Part shown: positions 33,296 through 43,472 of the stretch, in pieces
How positions within the stretch are numbered: position 1 is the first letter of the stretch
How the letters are laid out: each line of letters opens with the position of its first letter
From: Cheiracanthium punctorium
Lineage: Eukaryota > Arthropoda > Arachnida > Araneae > Cheiracanthiidae
Direction of reading: 5' to 3'
Assembly: GCA_038373885.1 (NCBI GenBank)
Contig: JAWZYV010013157.1
Span: forward strand, 62,001 to 126,000
DNA length: 64,000 nt
The notes under the pieces: model-generated
Databases searched by the model: none
The model's input: only the letters and a program-made list of their open reading frames with translations
What the model was told of the DNA's origin: nothing
Position numbers and translations under genes: made by a program

Positions 33296-35700
33296 AGTTT
33301 AAGAAAAAAATTACATGGTAGCTCCTTGCATTTTAACGCAGATGCTGCAGAAAGGGCGCTCCCTGCAATCGAATTGAAAAAAATATTTTAATCCCAGCCA
33401 AAAGCCAGAAACAACAGCTTAAGAACCAGGCAAAATTATACAGCGAAATGGACACACGCTGCATTCGAACCCATCCTTGAGACGAAAACAGCAGTTTAAG
33501 AACATATTTTGGGAAAAACCTTTTTAAATGGAGACCATTACCTCCTGGAATCCAATTTAAGAAAATAATATACTGCGAAATAGATGCACAGTGCATTCGA
33601 ACTCAATCTTAAGAAGAAAACAACGATTTAAGAACACGGCCATGGAAAACTGGGAAATGGAAGCACACTGCATTTTAACGTAGCCTTAAGAAAATAACGG
33701 TTCAAGAACACAGATTTGGAAATCCTTTCTAGATTGACGCCCTTGCATTCGAATTTAAGAGAAGACTTTCATCTCAGACTAAATCTAAACACAACGGTTT
33801 AAGAACCTAGCCTAAATACCCCCAAAAAAGTTTAAGAACACGGCCATAGAACAATGCGAAATTACAGACCAACCTTCAGACAGAAACAGCTTTTAAAGAA
33901 CGCATGTCTGGAAAGCCTTTCTGGATTGACGGCCCTTCATTCGAACTAAAGAAACGGTTTTCAACCCAGGGGAAACACAGAAAGGACGGTTTAAGAACAC
34001 GGCCAGAATACCGCGAAATGGACGCACGCGACAATCGAACCTAATCTTAAGACGAAAACAACGGTTTAAGAATACAGTTCTTTAAATGGACCCCCTCCCC
34101 TGGAATCGAATTTAATAAAAGAATTTCATCCTAGCCTTAACTGAAAAACGGCGGTTTAAGAACACGGGCATATAACACGTCTAAGGGCGAGATTCAAGTG
34201 AAACGCGCGCGATCGAGTTCGAATCGAACGTTTTTCAGTCCCCAGTTCCCAGTTCAGTCCCCAGAATGCTTCCAATGAACAAACCTATCGCGCAGTCACG
34301 TGATCAAAACACGATTGTTTTGTTTCAGTTGAATAAGAAACATTGATATCTTTCGAAGTTTCCCCTGTTCGATGCGGAAAACGTTCGAATTGTGTTTCAC
34401 TTGAATCTCGACCTAAATAAGGGACGGTTCATTTGAACCCAACCTTAAGGGGAAAATAACGGTTTAAGAACGCGTTATCAGTTTAAGATTGAAAGGTGAA
34501 CGCACCCTGTACTCCATTCAGAATTCGAAAACCACATCAAGACAAAAATAATTTAAGAATAAGGCCATGGAATATTGCTAAACGGATGTATGCAGCATTC
34601 GAGCACAGCCTTGAGACGAAAACGACATAAGTTTCGAAAACTTTTCTAAATGAACCACCCTCACTTGGAATCGAATTTAAGAAAAGAATTTCAAACCAGC
34701 CTAAAACGAAAATCTACGTTTTAAGAACAAGGCCATAGAATATTTCAAAATAGCTGGACGCTTCATTCGAACCAAACCTTACAAGAAAACAATAGTTTAA
34801 GAACACAGGATTGGAGTTCCTTTCTATATTGACGCCCCCTGCATTCCATTTAGAGAAAAGAATTTTTCTCCAGCCGAAACCCAAACACATAAGTTTAAGA
34901 ACACAGTTTCAGAGAACATTTTCATGGGCGCTCCCGGCATTTTAATCTAGAATGCAACCGAAAACGGTTTAAGAACATGGTCACAGTTTAAGAATTCCGG
35001 AAGAATCCACCCTGTATTCCAATGAAAAGTTAATTCGAAAACTTCCCCAAGTGAAAAGAACAGTTTAACAACAGGGCCATAGAATACTTTTCAAAAGGCG
35101 CACGCTGCAATTGAACCAAACCTTTTGATGAAATTAACGGTTTAAGAACACAGCTTTGGAAAACACTTTCTGGATGAACCCCCCCAGCATTCGAATTAAA
35201 GAAAAGAATTCAATCCCGGCCTAAAGAGATAAAGTACGGTTTAAGGACATGGCCATAAAATACCTCGAAATGGACCCACGCTACATTCTCACCCAACTTT
35301 GATACGAAAATAGCGGTTTAAGAACAGAGGTTTGGAAAGAACTTTCTAGATGAACGCTCTTGTAATTCCAATTAAAGAAAATAATTTCATATCGGTCGAA
35401 AATAATTACATATTGGTACTAATCGCATTCAGTTTTTTATACGAACGCTCTAGTTTTTAAACTGGATGCACGCCGTTTCCTTTACGAACACGTTAGATAG
35501 AAACTCGTTGAACGAGTGCAACTCGTTAGGCGCTTACGAAAGCGGCCGGAGTTTAAGAAAAAAATCACATAGTAGCTTCTTGCACTCAGATGCTGCGGAA
35601 AGGGCACTCCCTGCAATCGAATTGAAAAAAAATATTTTCATCTCAGCCAAAAGCCAGAAACAACAGCTAAAAACCACGGTTTAAGAACAGGGTATAGTAA
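33166..35700 (+). repeat. two copies of a transposon-end/array junction, 2.25 kb apart
   Basis: CTAATCGCACTCAGTTTTTA through GAACGAGTGCAACTCGTTTG, then the array sequence GGAGTTTAAGAAAAAAATTA and GAATTGAAAAAAAATATTTT, occurs at 33,166-33,415 and again at 35,414-35,665. Because the same junction between the roughly 760-bp MITE and the array appears twice, a segment of array carrying the MITE's right end was duplicated after the MITE inserted. The second copy retains only the right part of the MITE. Confidence 0.8.
34185..34413. mobile_element. 229-bp Harbinger-like MITE (TAA target)
   Basis: GGGCGAGATTCAAGTGAAAC at the left matches the complement of the right end (GGTCGAGATTCAAGTGAAAC) with one mismatch, and pairing continues with GAACGTTTT / AAAACGTTC. 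TAA flanks both sides (34,182-34,184 and 34,414-34,416). The interior contains a short CAGTCCCCAGTTCC direct repeat. Superfamily is inferred from the 3-bp TAA duplication. Confidence 0.82.
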
Positions 35701-35717
35701 AATACTACATGGACGCT

Positions 35718-35985
35718 TCACCATGGCACAGTGGTTAAGTCACTGGAAATGGCTGACGGGGGAAGTGGTACGGTCCTGTGTTCGGGTCCCATCGCTCATC
35801 CGTCAACCTAACCGTTCGGATTTTTCTGTGGTTTTCTCCGAAACTTAGCGTAAATACGGGTTAGGACCCCTAAGAAAGACCCTCACGGAGGGCACCCCTC
35901 CACTTGTGTTGTTCTTTTGACGTGGATTTATAAGCGGGCTTCGCACGAAGCACACAATTCCGATATTCATGCTCACAATAAGAAA
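35718..35985 (+). mobile_element. full-length tRNA-derived SINE
   Basis: The head ATGGCACAGTGGTTAAGTCA and the B-box region TGTGTTCGGGTCCC are intact. The body CGGATTTTTCTGTGGTTTTC, TACGGGTTAGGACCCCTAAG and GCGGGCTTCGCACGAAGC follows the order of the 25.1-kb copy. The tail is CTCACAATAAG. Flanks ATGGACGCT and ATGGGCGCT (35,709-35,717; 35,986-35,994) are a probable 9-bp target duplication with one change. Confidence 0.88.
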
Positions 35986-36545
35986 ATGGGCGCTCCCTGC
36001 ACTCTAATACAACGTGAAGCCTAAAACAATGGTTTAAGAACACTTTAAGTTTAACACTTCCTGTATTGCATTTAGAATTTGAAAACTGCTTCAAGACAAA
36101 AACATAGGTATAAGAACAAGGCCGTGGAATACCAGGAAAACGACGCACGCTGCATTTTAACCCAAGCGTAAGACGAAAACAACGGTTTAAGAATACGGTC
36201 ATAGTTTAACACATCCTGGTGTACGCACCCTTTATTCCATCGAGAACTCGAAAACTACCTTACTACAAAAACAAGGATTTCAGAACACGGCCATGGAATA
36301 TGGCGAAATGGACTCACGCTACATTCGATCTCAACATTTAGACGAAAACAACGGCTTAAGAACACAGGTTTGGAAAACATTTCTAGATGGACGCCTCCTG
36401 CATATGAATTAAAGAAAAGAATTTTAATCCAGCCTTAAGGCAGAGCCCGAGAACAAGGGCTTAAGAAGACTGTTGTTGTATAACAGTTCTAGTTTGATGG
36501 CCCCTATGTTTGAGTGAGAAGAGAGTTTGAAACCAGACTCATTCA

Positions 36546-37264
36546 GAAATAATAATAAAAATCCAGAAATAAGACCTAAAAGCAAGTTTTCAAAACTGAA
36601 TCAATCTGGGCGATATCTAAATTTTTTGCTAGAAATTGCTAAATTCTATAGCACTATTGCAGTATTGTTTTCTTTCAAATGACATAAGTCGAGATCCCGT
36701 TCCTGCACTGCTCCCCCCCCACCCCCTCTCTGAAAGGCGACGTTCAAAATGCCTGAAACTGATTTTTAGTTGTTCGGGAGTGCTATATTTCACTGGAAGA
36801 ATTTTAAGGATATCGCTTTTTTGTTTCTGTGAGATCAGGCGGGACATATGAAAAGATTGTTCCCACCCCCTTCCCCCCTACAACCCATAGGATAAGTCTT
36901 TTAGGAAATGTTCTCAAACCTAGCACCTGTGTGTATAAAATCACGTTGATGCCCAAATTTCCCATGATTAGTTTCCCTTTTTTGGCAAAACGAAATGTTG
37001 ACTTAACGGAAAAAAGACATCACTTTGTGGTGTCCGAATGGTAATATCACCTTTTTTATTTATTTTTTTTTACTCGATAAGTGATGCTTGTGCGTTACTC
37101 GAATCTTTGATTGATGGATTACACTTGATGTAACTAAGTTACAGAGGCCAGAAAATAACATCACACAAAAATGATCGCCATGTCTCGAGGAATAGGTGTA
37201 TAAGATAACAGTAAATAAATAAAGAATATTGAGAAAGCACACACACACAGAAATAAGAAGTGCA
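36546..37264. repeat. dispersed repeat similar to 57.1-57.5 kb, otherwise unassigned
   Basis: GGGCGATATCTAAATTTTTT, GCTAGAAATTGCTAAATTCT and TTGCAGTATTGTTTTCTTTC (36,608-36,690) resemble GACGATATCTCAAATATTTG, TCTAGAAATCGCTAAACCTT and TTGCAGTATTTTATCTCTTC at 57,150-57,225, so this is a low-copy interspersed family. The rest of the interval holds a C-run (36,711-36,725), overlapping chance frames of about 71 codons and no recognised domain. Confidence 0.5.
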
Positions 37265-37392
37265 TTTACGTTTCGAATATTCCCACCCTTCTTCAGCAGT
37301 AAAAGGACCAGTCACTCAGTTCTCGCTTCCAGCCTAGTTGGAGATTTCACTGCTGAAGAAGGCTAAGTCTTACGTCACACTCGAAACGTAAA
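37265..37392. repeat. 128-bp hairpin-forming repeat
   Basis: TTTACGTTTCGA opens and TCGAAACGTAAA closes the segment, with inner arms CCTTCTTCAGCAGT and ACTGCTGAAGAAGG separated by about 43 bp. GCTGAAGAAGG...GAAACGTAAAG is a phrase that recurs in interspersed repeats of many invertebrates. I do not assign a family. Confidence 0.7.
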
Positions 37393-37479
37393 GCACCTTT
37401 TAACAAAATCCTTACAACCTTTTGACTACTTCATTATAGATTCAAAACACCACCCCCCTCCTTGCCCTGTCCCCAACAG

Positions 37480-37920
37480 CGAAGCAGGGCGAGAGGGAGT
37501 CCAGCTGCGCACGTGCACAAAATTGGAACCACCACCGAATGGGGGTCGGGTGTTGCTAGACATGGCCCGTCTCCGACACCAAGCCTCGGCACTCGGATGC
37601 GCACGTGACCGCAGCAGTCCCGCGCTCGAAGGAAGCGGGCGAATCTACGAGGTCCACCGGAATACAGCGCCGCTCAGCTGGCTTGCTTGGGTTGCCTTAA
37701 GCCCGGGTGGCAAGTGCTTGAGATTTCGTGCTTACATATGCAGGTGGTGGGAGCTTCGCGATTCTTTTTTTAGACTTCTGTTTAGAGAAAGTTGTGCTGG
37801 CGGCTCGTGGCTTAAGCCCCTTGAGTACACTGCACGACTCTGCTGCGTCGTGCACTTGCTTTGTCCAAGTACTCTATTGGCTCAACTAGTTCAAGAAACG
37901 TTCAAAGCACGTTGAATTGA
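37480..37920 (+). other. CpG-rich island with a 130-codon open frame
   Basis: This is the most GC- and CpG-rich non-array stretch in the window, abruptly bounded by AT-rich DNA. An ATG at 37,523 opens a 130-codon frame (to 37,915), the longest in the window. Its product is rich in R, L, A, S and C and shows no domain, signal peptide or repeat I recognise. Such an island could be the promoter and first exon of a gene lying outside or far downstream, or a GC-rich repeat fragment. No TATA box or convincing splice donor fixes the choice. Treat as an unproven coding candidate. Confidence 0.25.
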
Positions 37921-37985
37921 CGTTCAAAAGACGCGTTTTTAACGTTTTTTGAACGAGCTGTGCAAAAGGCGTCTTTTGAACTAGG
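37886..37985. repeat. nested inverted repeats, roughly 100 bp
   Basis: The outer pair CTAGTTCAA / TTGAACTAG and the inner pair GTTCAAAAGACGC (37,922-37,934) / GCGTCTTTTGAAC (37,969-37,981) enclose AACGTTTTTTGAACG. Multiple AACGTT and TTCAA units recur. In style it resembles the CCCAGCAAAC foldback at 9.8 kb, which also has AACGTTCA cores, though the ends differ. Confidence 0.6.
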
Positions 37986-37989
37986 TGTG

Positions 37990-39090
37990 CTTCTAGGGAT
38001 AGCGGGTGACGAGTGCGTTTAGTTAAACTAGGGCAAAATTAAACATTCGCGTTCTTGCTCGTGGCAAGAATGACTTATAGCTGTTGAGTTTGTTGAGTCA
38101 GGGTGTCCAATTTAGGTCCATTTTTGGCTAGACCTGGCCTCCGCTAGAAATGCAGAAACTTCTTGAAATAAATCTGTACCCAAGGGGCTAGGAGAGCAGG
38201 TGAAGCAAATTCGCAATTTGGTTGTTACATACCAAGGAAAAAAAAGCAAATTTGAGTAAAAGGGTTTTGTTAAAAATTAAAAATGATTTGGCGGAATACC
38301 GATAACTAACTGACATCTGAATTAGGGAAGAAGAAAACTAAGGGTTTAGGTGATATTAGTGGTAGTAGTGCTTCACCATGCTCACGTGACGAGCCGCCCA
38401 TGAAAAATTGTGAATTTATTAAACTCATTTTCAGACTTTTCCCGGAGTTTTCATGTCTATTGATGAAAATGTTAGCATGCCTAAAAAGTGAGGAAAGCGA
38501 GCAAAAATTTAATTTCTAAAACATGTTTATTTAATCAACATTATACAAGTACCTTTTTCAAGTACAAGTACCTTTGCCTATGTATCATCAACATCCAAAG
38601 TGGAATGATGCCGAATCGAAAGTTAAAGGATCGAAAAATTCGTTGCGTCGAGTGAGGAGTATGACCTATTGCTTGCAGCGGAGGATGAAGGGCCGCCGAC
38701 GCGGATTTTGTGGCCGTTTCGCTACATCTCATAATGTCGGTTTTTAACATAAATTTTGACTCAGAGAAGCTGGAACGTTCTTGTTTCAATCGTCCCCACT
38801 CGTCAAGTTCTATTGATTGTGTACATTTGTTTTGTGCACGTTTGTTTTGTGCTTTTCGTTTCACAGACCTATCATTAATAAAATTCATATAAAAGAGTTA
38901 TTATTTATTGGCTTCATTTCTTTCCTGGACCCGATGAAACTCAAAGAAAATAGGACTCGTTATGTACACGTGTTCACCTAAAACGCACAGGCGTGTCCAC
39001 GACTAAACCGAACTCAGTTTTTTCTCCCTTTCAAGGAGATAGGGTGTGGGGGAGGGGCCTGTTTACATATTCTGAGGTCTGGTTGTTTTG
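37990..39090. other. mixed-composition DNA, no gene recognised
   Basis: Composition is intermediate. A 115-codon minus frame (38,541-38,888) begins with a basic stretch (KRKAQNKRAQNK) but has no recognisable domain. Part of that basic stretch is produced by the imperfect direct repeat TTTGTTTTGTGCACG / TTTGTTTTGTGCTTT, so I do not call it a gene. A short direct duplication AAGTACCTTTTTC / AAGTACCTTTGCC lies near 38,548-38,580. Confidence 0.45.
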
Positions 39091-39184
39091 ATAAGTAGTA
39101 CCCTGTACTTGGAGGAGAAAATAATATGGAGGAGACATGAGGGGGAAAAAGTGAAGCCACAACTGTAACCGGTTTTTCCTGCGT

Positions 39185-39355
39185 CCACTACTTCTTCTAT
39201 GGGGAGGAAATGAAATAACTCTACACGTAGCTTTGGGAGGCGTGGCTCGGAGTTAAAGAGCCCTAGGATGGTATGCCAGATTTATCGAGCCACTCTCCCC
39301 ACGGCTACGCGTACAGTTACTTCATTTTCTCCCCATAGAAGAACTAGCGGATACT
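39185..39355. repeat. roughly 170-bp inverted repeat with 65-bp arms
   Basis: The left arm (CCACTACTTCTTCTATGGGG ... GCGTGGCTCG) pairs with the right arm (CGAGCCAC ... CTCCCCATAGAAGAACTAG), with scattered mismatches and a loop of about 36 bp. Flanking sequence extends the symmetry loosely (TTGGAGGAG at 39,109 versus CCTCCAAG at 39,376). A transcript would fold into a long imperfect stem. It could be a foldback element, or less likely a small-RNA precursor. Confidence 0.75.
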
Positions 39356-39399
39356 ACTCCTTGTTAACTATTCGTTCCTCCAAGACCCTGTAGTACCAG

Positions 39400-40353
39400 A
39401 GAGGGGTGTGTACCGATATCATCCGATTGCCGAAATTCATTTGCACTTTCAGCATTTTGCTTTGGCCCGGCCCAGTTTCTTGAAGCTTTTACGATTTTCA
39501 TACATACGAATATATGTTGCAAAGGCTTGAAATGGGTTTGACGATTGTACAAGTTTTCACATCCTATTTCTGGAATTTGGGATTCTCTATAGCCTCAGCA
39601 CAATTAAGTGTACAAAGAGAGGAAATCTTTATTGTTAAGGGGATTTTTCAAATAGATGCTCCAACGTAATTTTTCATAAAAACAAGAATGGATAAACTTT
39701 TTCTTTTATGTCCCAAATTACATTATTTTATAAACGAAAGTGTGAAACTTTATGTAATATTAGGAACTTCTATTATCTAATGTTTTTGCATTACAAACAT
39801 GTCATATTAAATTAATGCTTAAGTACAGGAAATTAAAGACCTCGCTGAGCATTCCCTTTAGATTTATGTCCCAGTAAGGAATTTTACTGATGGTACTTTG
39901 AACTCCCGCTGAGGCATAAAGGGTTAAACCCTATTTAATTTTAATGTTTTCATCACTTTATTTATTTATTTTTTATTTACCTATTTCTTTTCAATACTGA
40001 ATTAATTACTTTTACAAATTTATCAGAAATTTATGCACAGTGAGTCTACAAAAAATTATAGCATTCTAAATGCTCCCCGATTGCAAAAAGTTTGAGAATC
40101 ACCGCACACTAAGAGCGTGATCATCAGCAGCTGTAAAATGGGTCGAGCTCTTACTATTTCCTGCTTGGCCATACCAAAGTTTGTAACTGAATTGTTTCTA
40201 ACTATCCTGTGAAAGTTTTGTAGACACTCTGTATTGTGACTGAAATGGATGAACGTCTCTAATAAAAGGCACTTTAAACTATGACTGTCCATGCAGACCG
40301 TCTTAAAACTTGGATATTTTTCATGCTTTTGTGAAAGAAGTATAAATGCTATG
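39400..40353. other. AT-rich DNA, no feature seen
   Basis: AT-rich with several T-runs. No frame exceeds 78 codons and none resembles a known protein. The first 150 bases are less AT-rich and may belong to the outer part of the neighbouring inverted repeat. No RNA gene was recognised. Confidence 0.45.
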
Positions 40354-40997
40354 TAGAGCTGCGGAAAAAAAAAGTCCCACTTGCTTTTTAATTCGCCGTC
40401 GTTCGTCGTACAGAAAAGTTATATATATACCATTCGTTTTCAAATAACGCATACTTTAATTTATTATTAATTTAATTTGCATACGGGGCTGTCTTCATAT
40501 TTAATTCTGCATCAACTTCGTTTTTCTCAATGGCAATACTGTATTTTGACTTTTTTAAACGAAAGAAAACCTTCAAATTTCCCTAAATATAAATTTTCAC
40601 CAATTTCCTAATATAATTTCTGGAGATATTTCGACTTATTTTTTACGCGATTTTAAGGGACTTTCTGCAAATTGAGAAAAGCTATTTGTAGTTCCGAAGT
40701 TTTCGCCTTTCATTCATTTCGCTCGCGAGAATTAAAAGAAATAAATATTATTTTCACGGAAAATACTTTTTCTAGTCTTAAATAATTTTGTACTAAGAAT
40801 ATCAGTCGTAGAATTTAGAATATTTAGTCAATGATTCAAATGACCCGTGAGTCACTAACTTCCTAGGTTCGTACACATGATTTAAAGGAAAACTGCAAAA
40901 ACACTACTCACGATTTTGAAAAACTTCCTAATTTTGAAATTGTTATTGAGTATTTCTCTTGAAGGTTCTCTTAGACAGGTGAAATGTTTCCAGGAGC

Positions 40998-41474
40998 ATT
41001 AGCACACACAAGAGAGGGGTCCAGGGGGTCTGGACCCCTCCCATAAGAGCTAAAAACTTTACTTCGCAAAATCATCATGTAATTCTTGCCATTTTAACAC
41101 ACGTTCTATGTTACACGTTACCAGGAAATTCTTGTTTTTACCAGTTAAGAAAAATTAATAAAAATCAATTGAAAACCATGCAAGAAAATTGAAGAGCGGA
41201 ACAGTCTATAAAAAATGGTCACGATAAAACATTTTCTTCCGCATTTTTTCCAGTGGTTGACAGAACCGTTTCTTGATCGCCATCCGCCCACGGGCAAATT
41301 AAAAGAGGCAATCCTCTTTTGCAAAGCTTATTGTTAAATTTTTCTTCTACGCACCCTTAAATTTGGCTACCCACGTGCTTTGCACCATCTGCCCCCCCAC
41401 ACACAATATCAGTCGTGTTGGTTGGTGTCACGGGCTGGACCCCCTCCAAGAGAAAATCCTGTGTGCGCCACTAA
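40998..41474. mobile_element. 477-bp hAT-like MITE nested in the Tc1-like element
   Basis: The left end TTAGCACACACAAGAGAG and the right end, whose complement is TTAGTGGCGCACACAGGAT, are imperfect inverted repeats with a shared GGGGTCCA / TGGACCCC subterminal block. Flanks CCAGGAGC (40,990-40,997) and CCAGGAGT (41,475-41,482) form an 8-bp target duplication with one difference, supporting hAT. There is no coding capacity. Confidence 0.72.
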
Positions 41475-41760
41475 CCAGGAGTGAAAGGCTCTGTTCTCTA
41501 TTCTTCTGACTAAATCATGAATGTTACTCAGCTACGGTTGAACTTGAAGAATGGTTTCATGATTGAAAATTTATTTGTTTGAATTTCACGTAAAAAAAAC
41601 GCAATTACTTTTTTTGCCGACCCAATATTATCACTGTGATTGTTATTTCACATTCTTCATTTAAAATTATCGTCCGCAATGTGCAATATTTTTATAAAAC
41701 TTTTGGCGGTATTTTAATTTATAGTCAGATGAAAATTTAGAGAGAAAAACGTAATTTTGT

Positions 41761-42030
41761 ATGTTTGAGTATGGGGAAGTTCAAAGACCTGATGTTTCCA
41801 ATATTAAAAAATGTCAAATTGTTAGTTTTTCAGAAATAGGACGTTGTTTTGGAAGACATACATCTACTGCATATAATTCTATACATGGAAAACATTTTAT
41901 TTGGTGGGATATGGTAGCGGACGCAACAATAGACGCTTTATAGAATCTCCATCAAAATGTAAAATCCTCTGATTTATTTGTTTCAAAATTTGATAGTTTT
42001 AAAATACCGCTATCTTCTACTGTTTTTGCT
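41761..42030 (+). pseudogene. possible Tc1-like transposase N-terminal remnant
   Basis: The frame from ATG 41,761 reads SEIGRCFGRHTSTAYNSI in its middle, resembling the second helix-turn-helix of Tc1/Tc3 transposases (IG..lGRh.STV...I). A frame change near 41,885 brings GYGSGRNNRRF into register, like the basic G-S-G-R linker that follows in the family. No DDE catalytic segments were found downstream before the right end. Its location inside a TA-flanked element with Tc1-like ends makes the reading plausible, but it rests on short motifs. Confidence 0.45.
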
Positions 42031-43027
42031 CAAAAAAATCTAATTTATGTTTATTTTACGCAATTAAAAAAATTTGTCACTTATTAAATTTATATATGAT
42101 CCCTTAACTCATGAAAATAACACATTTTATTTAATATAAATTAAACTACTGAACGTAAAAATTTGAAAGTTTGCACAGCCATGTAAAATCACTTTTTGCA
42201 TCTATTTCAATACATATTTGTCTAGGTTGCTATTCATAATTTTTTTTAATATTAATTTAATAATTCATAATTCATATTAATATTTTATTAAAAACTGTAA
42301 TAATAGTAAATTATGTTTGGGTCGTTTAGTTGTAATAGTACGTATAAAAGTCAGCTTCTTATTATCAATATTATATGATATATGAATTAAAGTATGAAAA
42401 AATATTTTAACATAGGGGGAGAGGGATTTTGGGTGCTCATAACTTACTCATTTTCAGTTCAAATTTATTGAAAATTGGTATCCTGGGTTAAAATGAGCTA
42501 AATTTTTGAAATATGAAGGGAAATCTAGAGGTTGCTATTGGGAAAAAAAAGTTGGGGCGAATTTTAATATCTAGATGGCCCCTTATGCAATTTTTATGCA
42601 TCGCAAATTAAAGTGTACGTCAATCGTAAACGACTGGCATCTGTAACTGTGCTGTACGACGAACGATGGCCGAAAAAAGTACAAGTGGGACTTTTTTTTT
42701 CCGCAGCTGTACATCATTTTCCAATGGATGGGCATACTACTTTGAAAGAAAACTGTCATAAAAATCAGTTATTGCAAAAATTGGACCACTCATTATACTT
42801 ATTATTATTTATCCCTCATATTTCCAATTTGATTATAGTAAATTTTGGAGTCAAGAACATGACTGTGTAAGAAATATACGGAAAAAGCAACTTTCAGGTA
42901 TGAAACCGATCTAAATATGTAGAAACTAGAAAATAAAGCCCGTTTTGTGGAGGGAATTACAACGAGAGCTAGAGGAAACATTTACACTCAATATATTTAA
43001 TCTTCGTCCACCTAAAATAAAAAAATT

Positions 43028-43330
43028 CAATTTTTATTATATATTCTCAAATCGAAATTGCATTTTCTTCTGAAAACGTACGAAAACTTTCTGTATCCGA
43101 AAAATTTTGATTCGCTGCGAACATTCCTTCTTATATGAGTGCTTCAAGCAGACGAAATCATTTTATTTAGAAAAATAAGTGTTTAAAGAAAAATAACTCT
43201 AAAATCTAGAAAAAAAAGATTTTAAACGAATCTTTTCGGTGTCATGGTGGTCAAAGCTCTATCTGGGAATGGTTACCCGGAATTGTCAGTGAGGGGATCA
43301 GCGTAACTATATGGTAGGATAATCAATCGT
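43028..43330 (+). repeat. dispersed repeat, copy 1 (also at 62.3 and 63.1 kb)
   Basis: CAATTTTTATTATATATTCT, CAAATCGAAATTGC, CGAAAACTTTCTG, ATATGAGTGCTTCAAGCAGA and later GTCATGGTGGTCAAAGC, TGGTTACCCGGAATTGTCAG and ATCAGCGTAACTATATGG occur in the same order at 62,330-62,890. It is an interspersed repeat with a conserved GGTTACCCGG...CAGCGTAACTATAT segment. No coding frame, poly-A tail or inverted ends were found, so the class is unknown. Confidence 0.65.
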
Positions 43331-43439
43331 CTGAACTAGTGGTTCTTTCAGGCCTGTGAGCGAGCATTACATCCTGTACGGCAGTTGTCACGTTAACTAA
43401 ATTTACCAATAATGCATAGCGCCACTTTTTTTGAGAACA

Positions 43440-43472
43440 TAGTTTTTTTTTTTTTTATTTTTTTTTTTTTTA
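43440..43472. repeat. T-rich homopolymer tract
   Basis: Two T-runs of 12 or more separated by ATT (43,441-43,471). It is the reason the adjacent minus-strand frame reads as poly-lysine. It may be a retroposon tail on the minus strand, but no body was recognised. Confidence 0.6.

Larger units (their letters stand above)
9490..36545 (+). repeat. 27-kb satellite-like array with GGTTTAAGAACACGG box
   Basis: The array consists of head-to-tail monomers, all in one orientation, whose spacing measured from box to box alternates between about 76-80 and 90-97 bp. At least three monomer classes recur: (A) box, CCATAGAATACTGCGAAATA, GACG.ACGCTGCATTCGAA, CCCAACCTTAAG; (B) box, AGGTTTGGAAAAACCTTTCT, then ...GAATTTCATCCCAGCCTAAA; (C) box, ATTAGTTTAACACTTAAAGG, then TCCATTCAGAATTCGAAAAC. 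Divergence between adjacent monomers is high, but the box and the CATTCGAA block persist. With insertions removed I estimate some 250-300 monomers. Monomer lengths are not multiples of three and frames break repeatedly, so this is not a coding repeat. Edges are approximate because terminal monomers fade. Confidence 0.93.
40356..42709 (+). mobile_element. 2.35-kb Tc1-like element with long inverted ends
   Basis: GAGCTGCGGAAAAAAAAAGT plus CCCACTTG at the left match the complement of the right end (CAGCTGCGGAAAAAAAAAGT plus CCCACTTG). Similarity continues inward for about 100 bp through CGTTCGTCGTACAG and ACTTTAATT. TA flanks both ends (40,354-40,355; 42,710-42,711). CAG...TA termini with an A-run and long inverted ends fit Tc1-like elements. 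A degenerate transposase start is found at 41.76 kb and a hAT MITE is nested at 40,998-41,474. The right end contains the overlapping 85-codon frame at 42,613, which is just terminal-repeat sequence. Confidence 0.82.

Noticed and set aside
9490..36545. Steroid-receptor half-site (AGAACA) arrays as a regulatory element
   Set aside because: AGAACA occurs simply because it is part of the monomer box. There is no palindromic partner at the required spacing and no nearby gene.
9490..36545. CRISPR array or other prokaryotic repeat system
   Set aside because: Repeats are long, diverged and without uniform unique spacers; SINEs and animal transposons show this is eukaryotic DNA.
38541..38888. 115-codon minus frame with a basic N-terminus as a nuclear protein
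   Set aside because: Part of the basic stretch comes from an imperfect direct repeat, the remainder has no domain, and there is no evidence of transcription.
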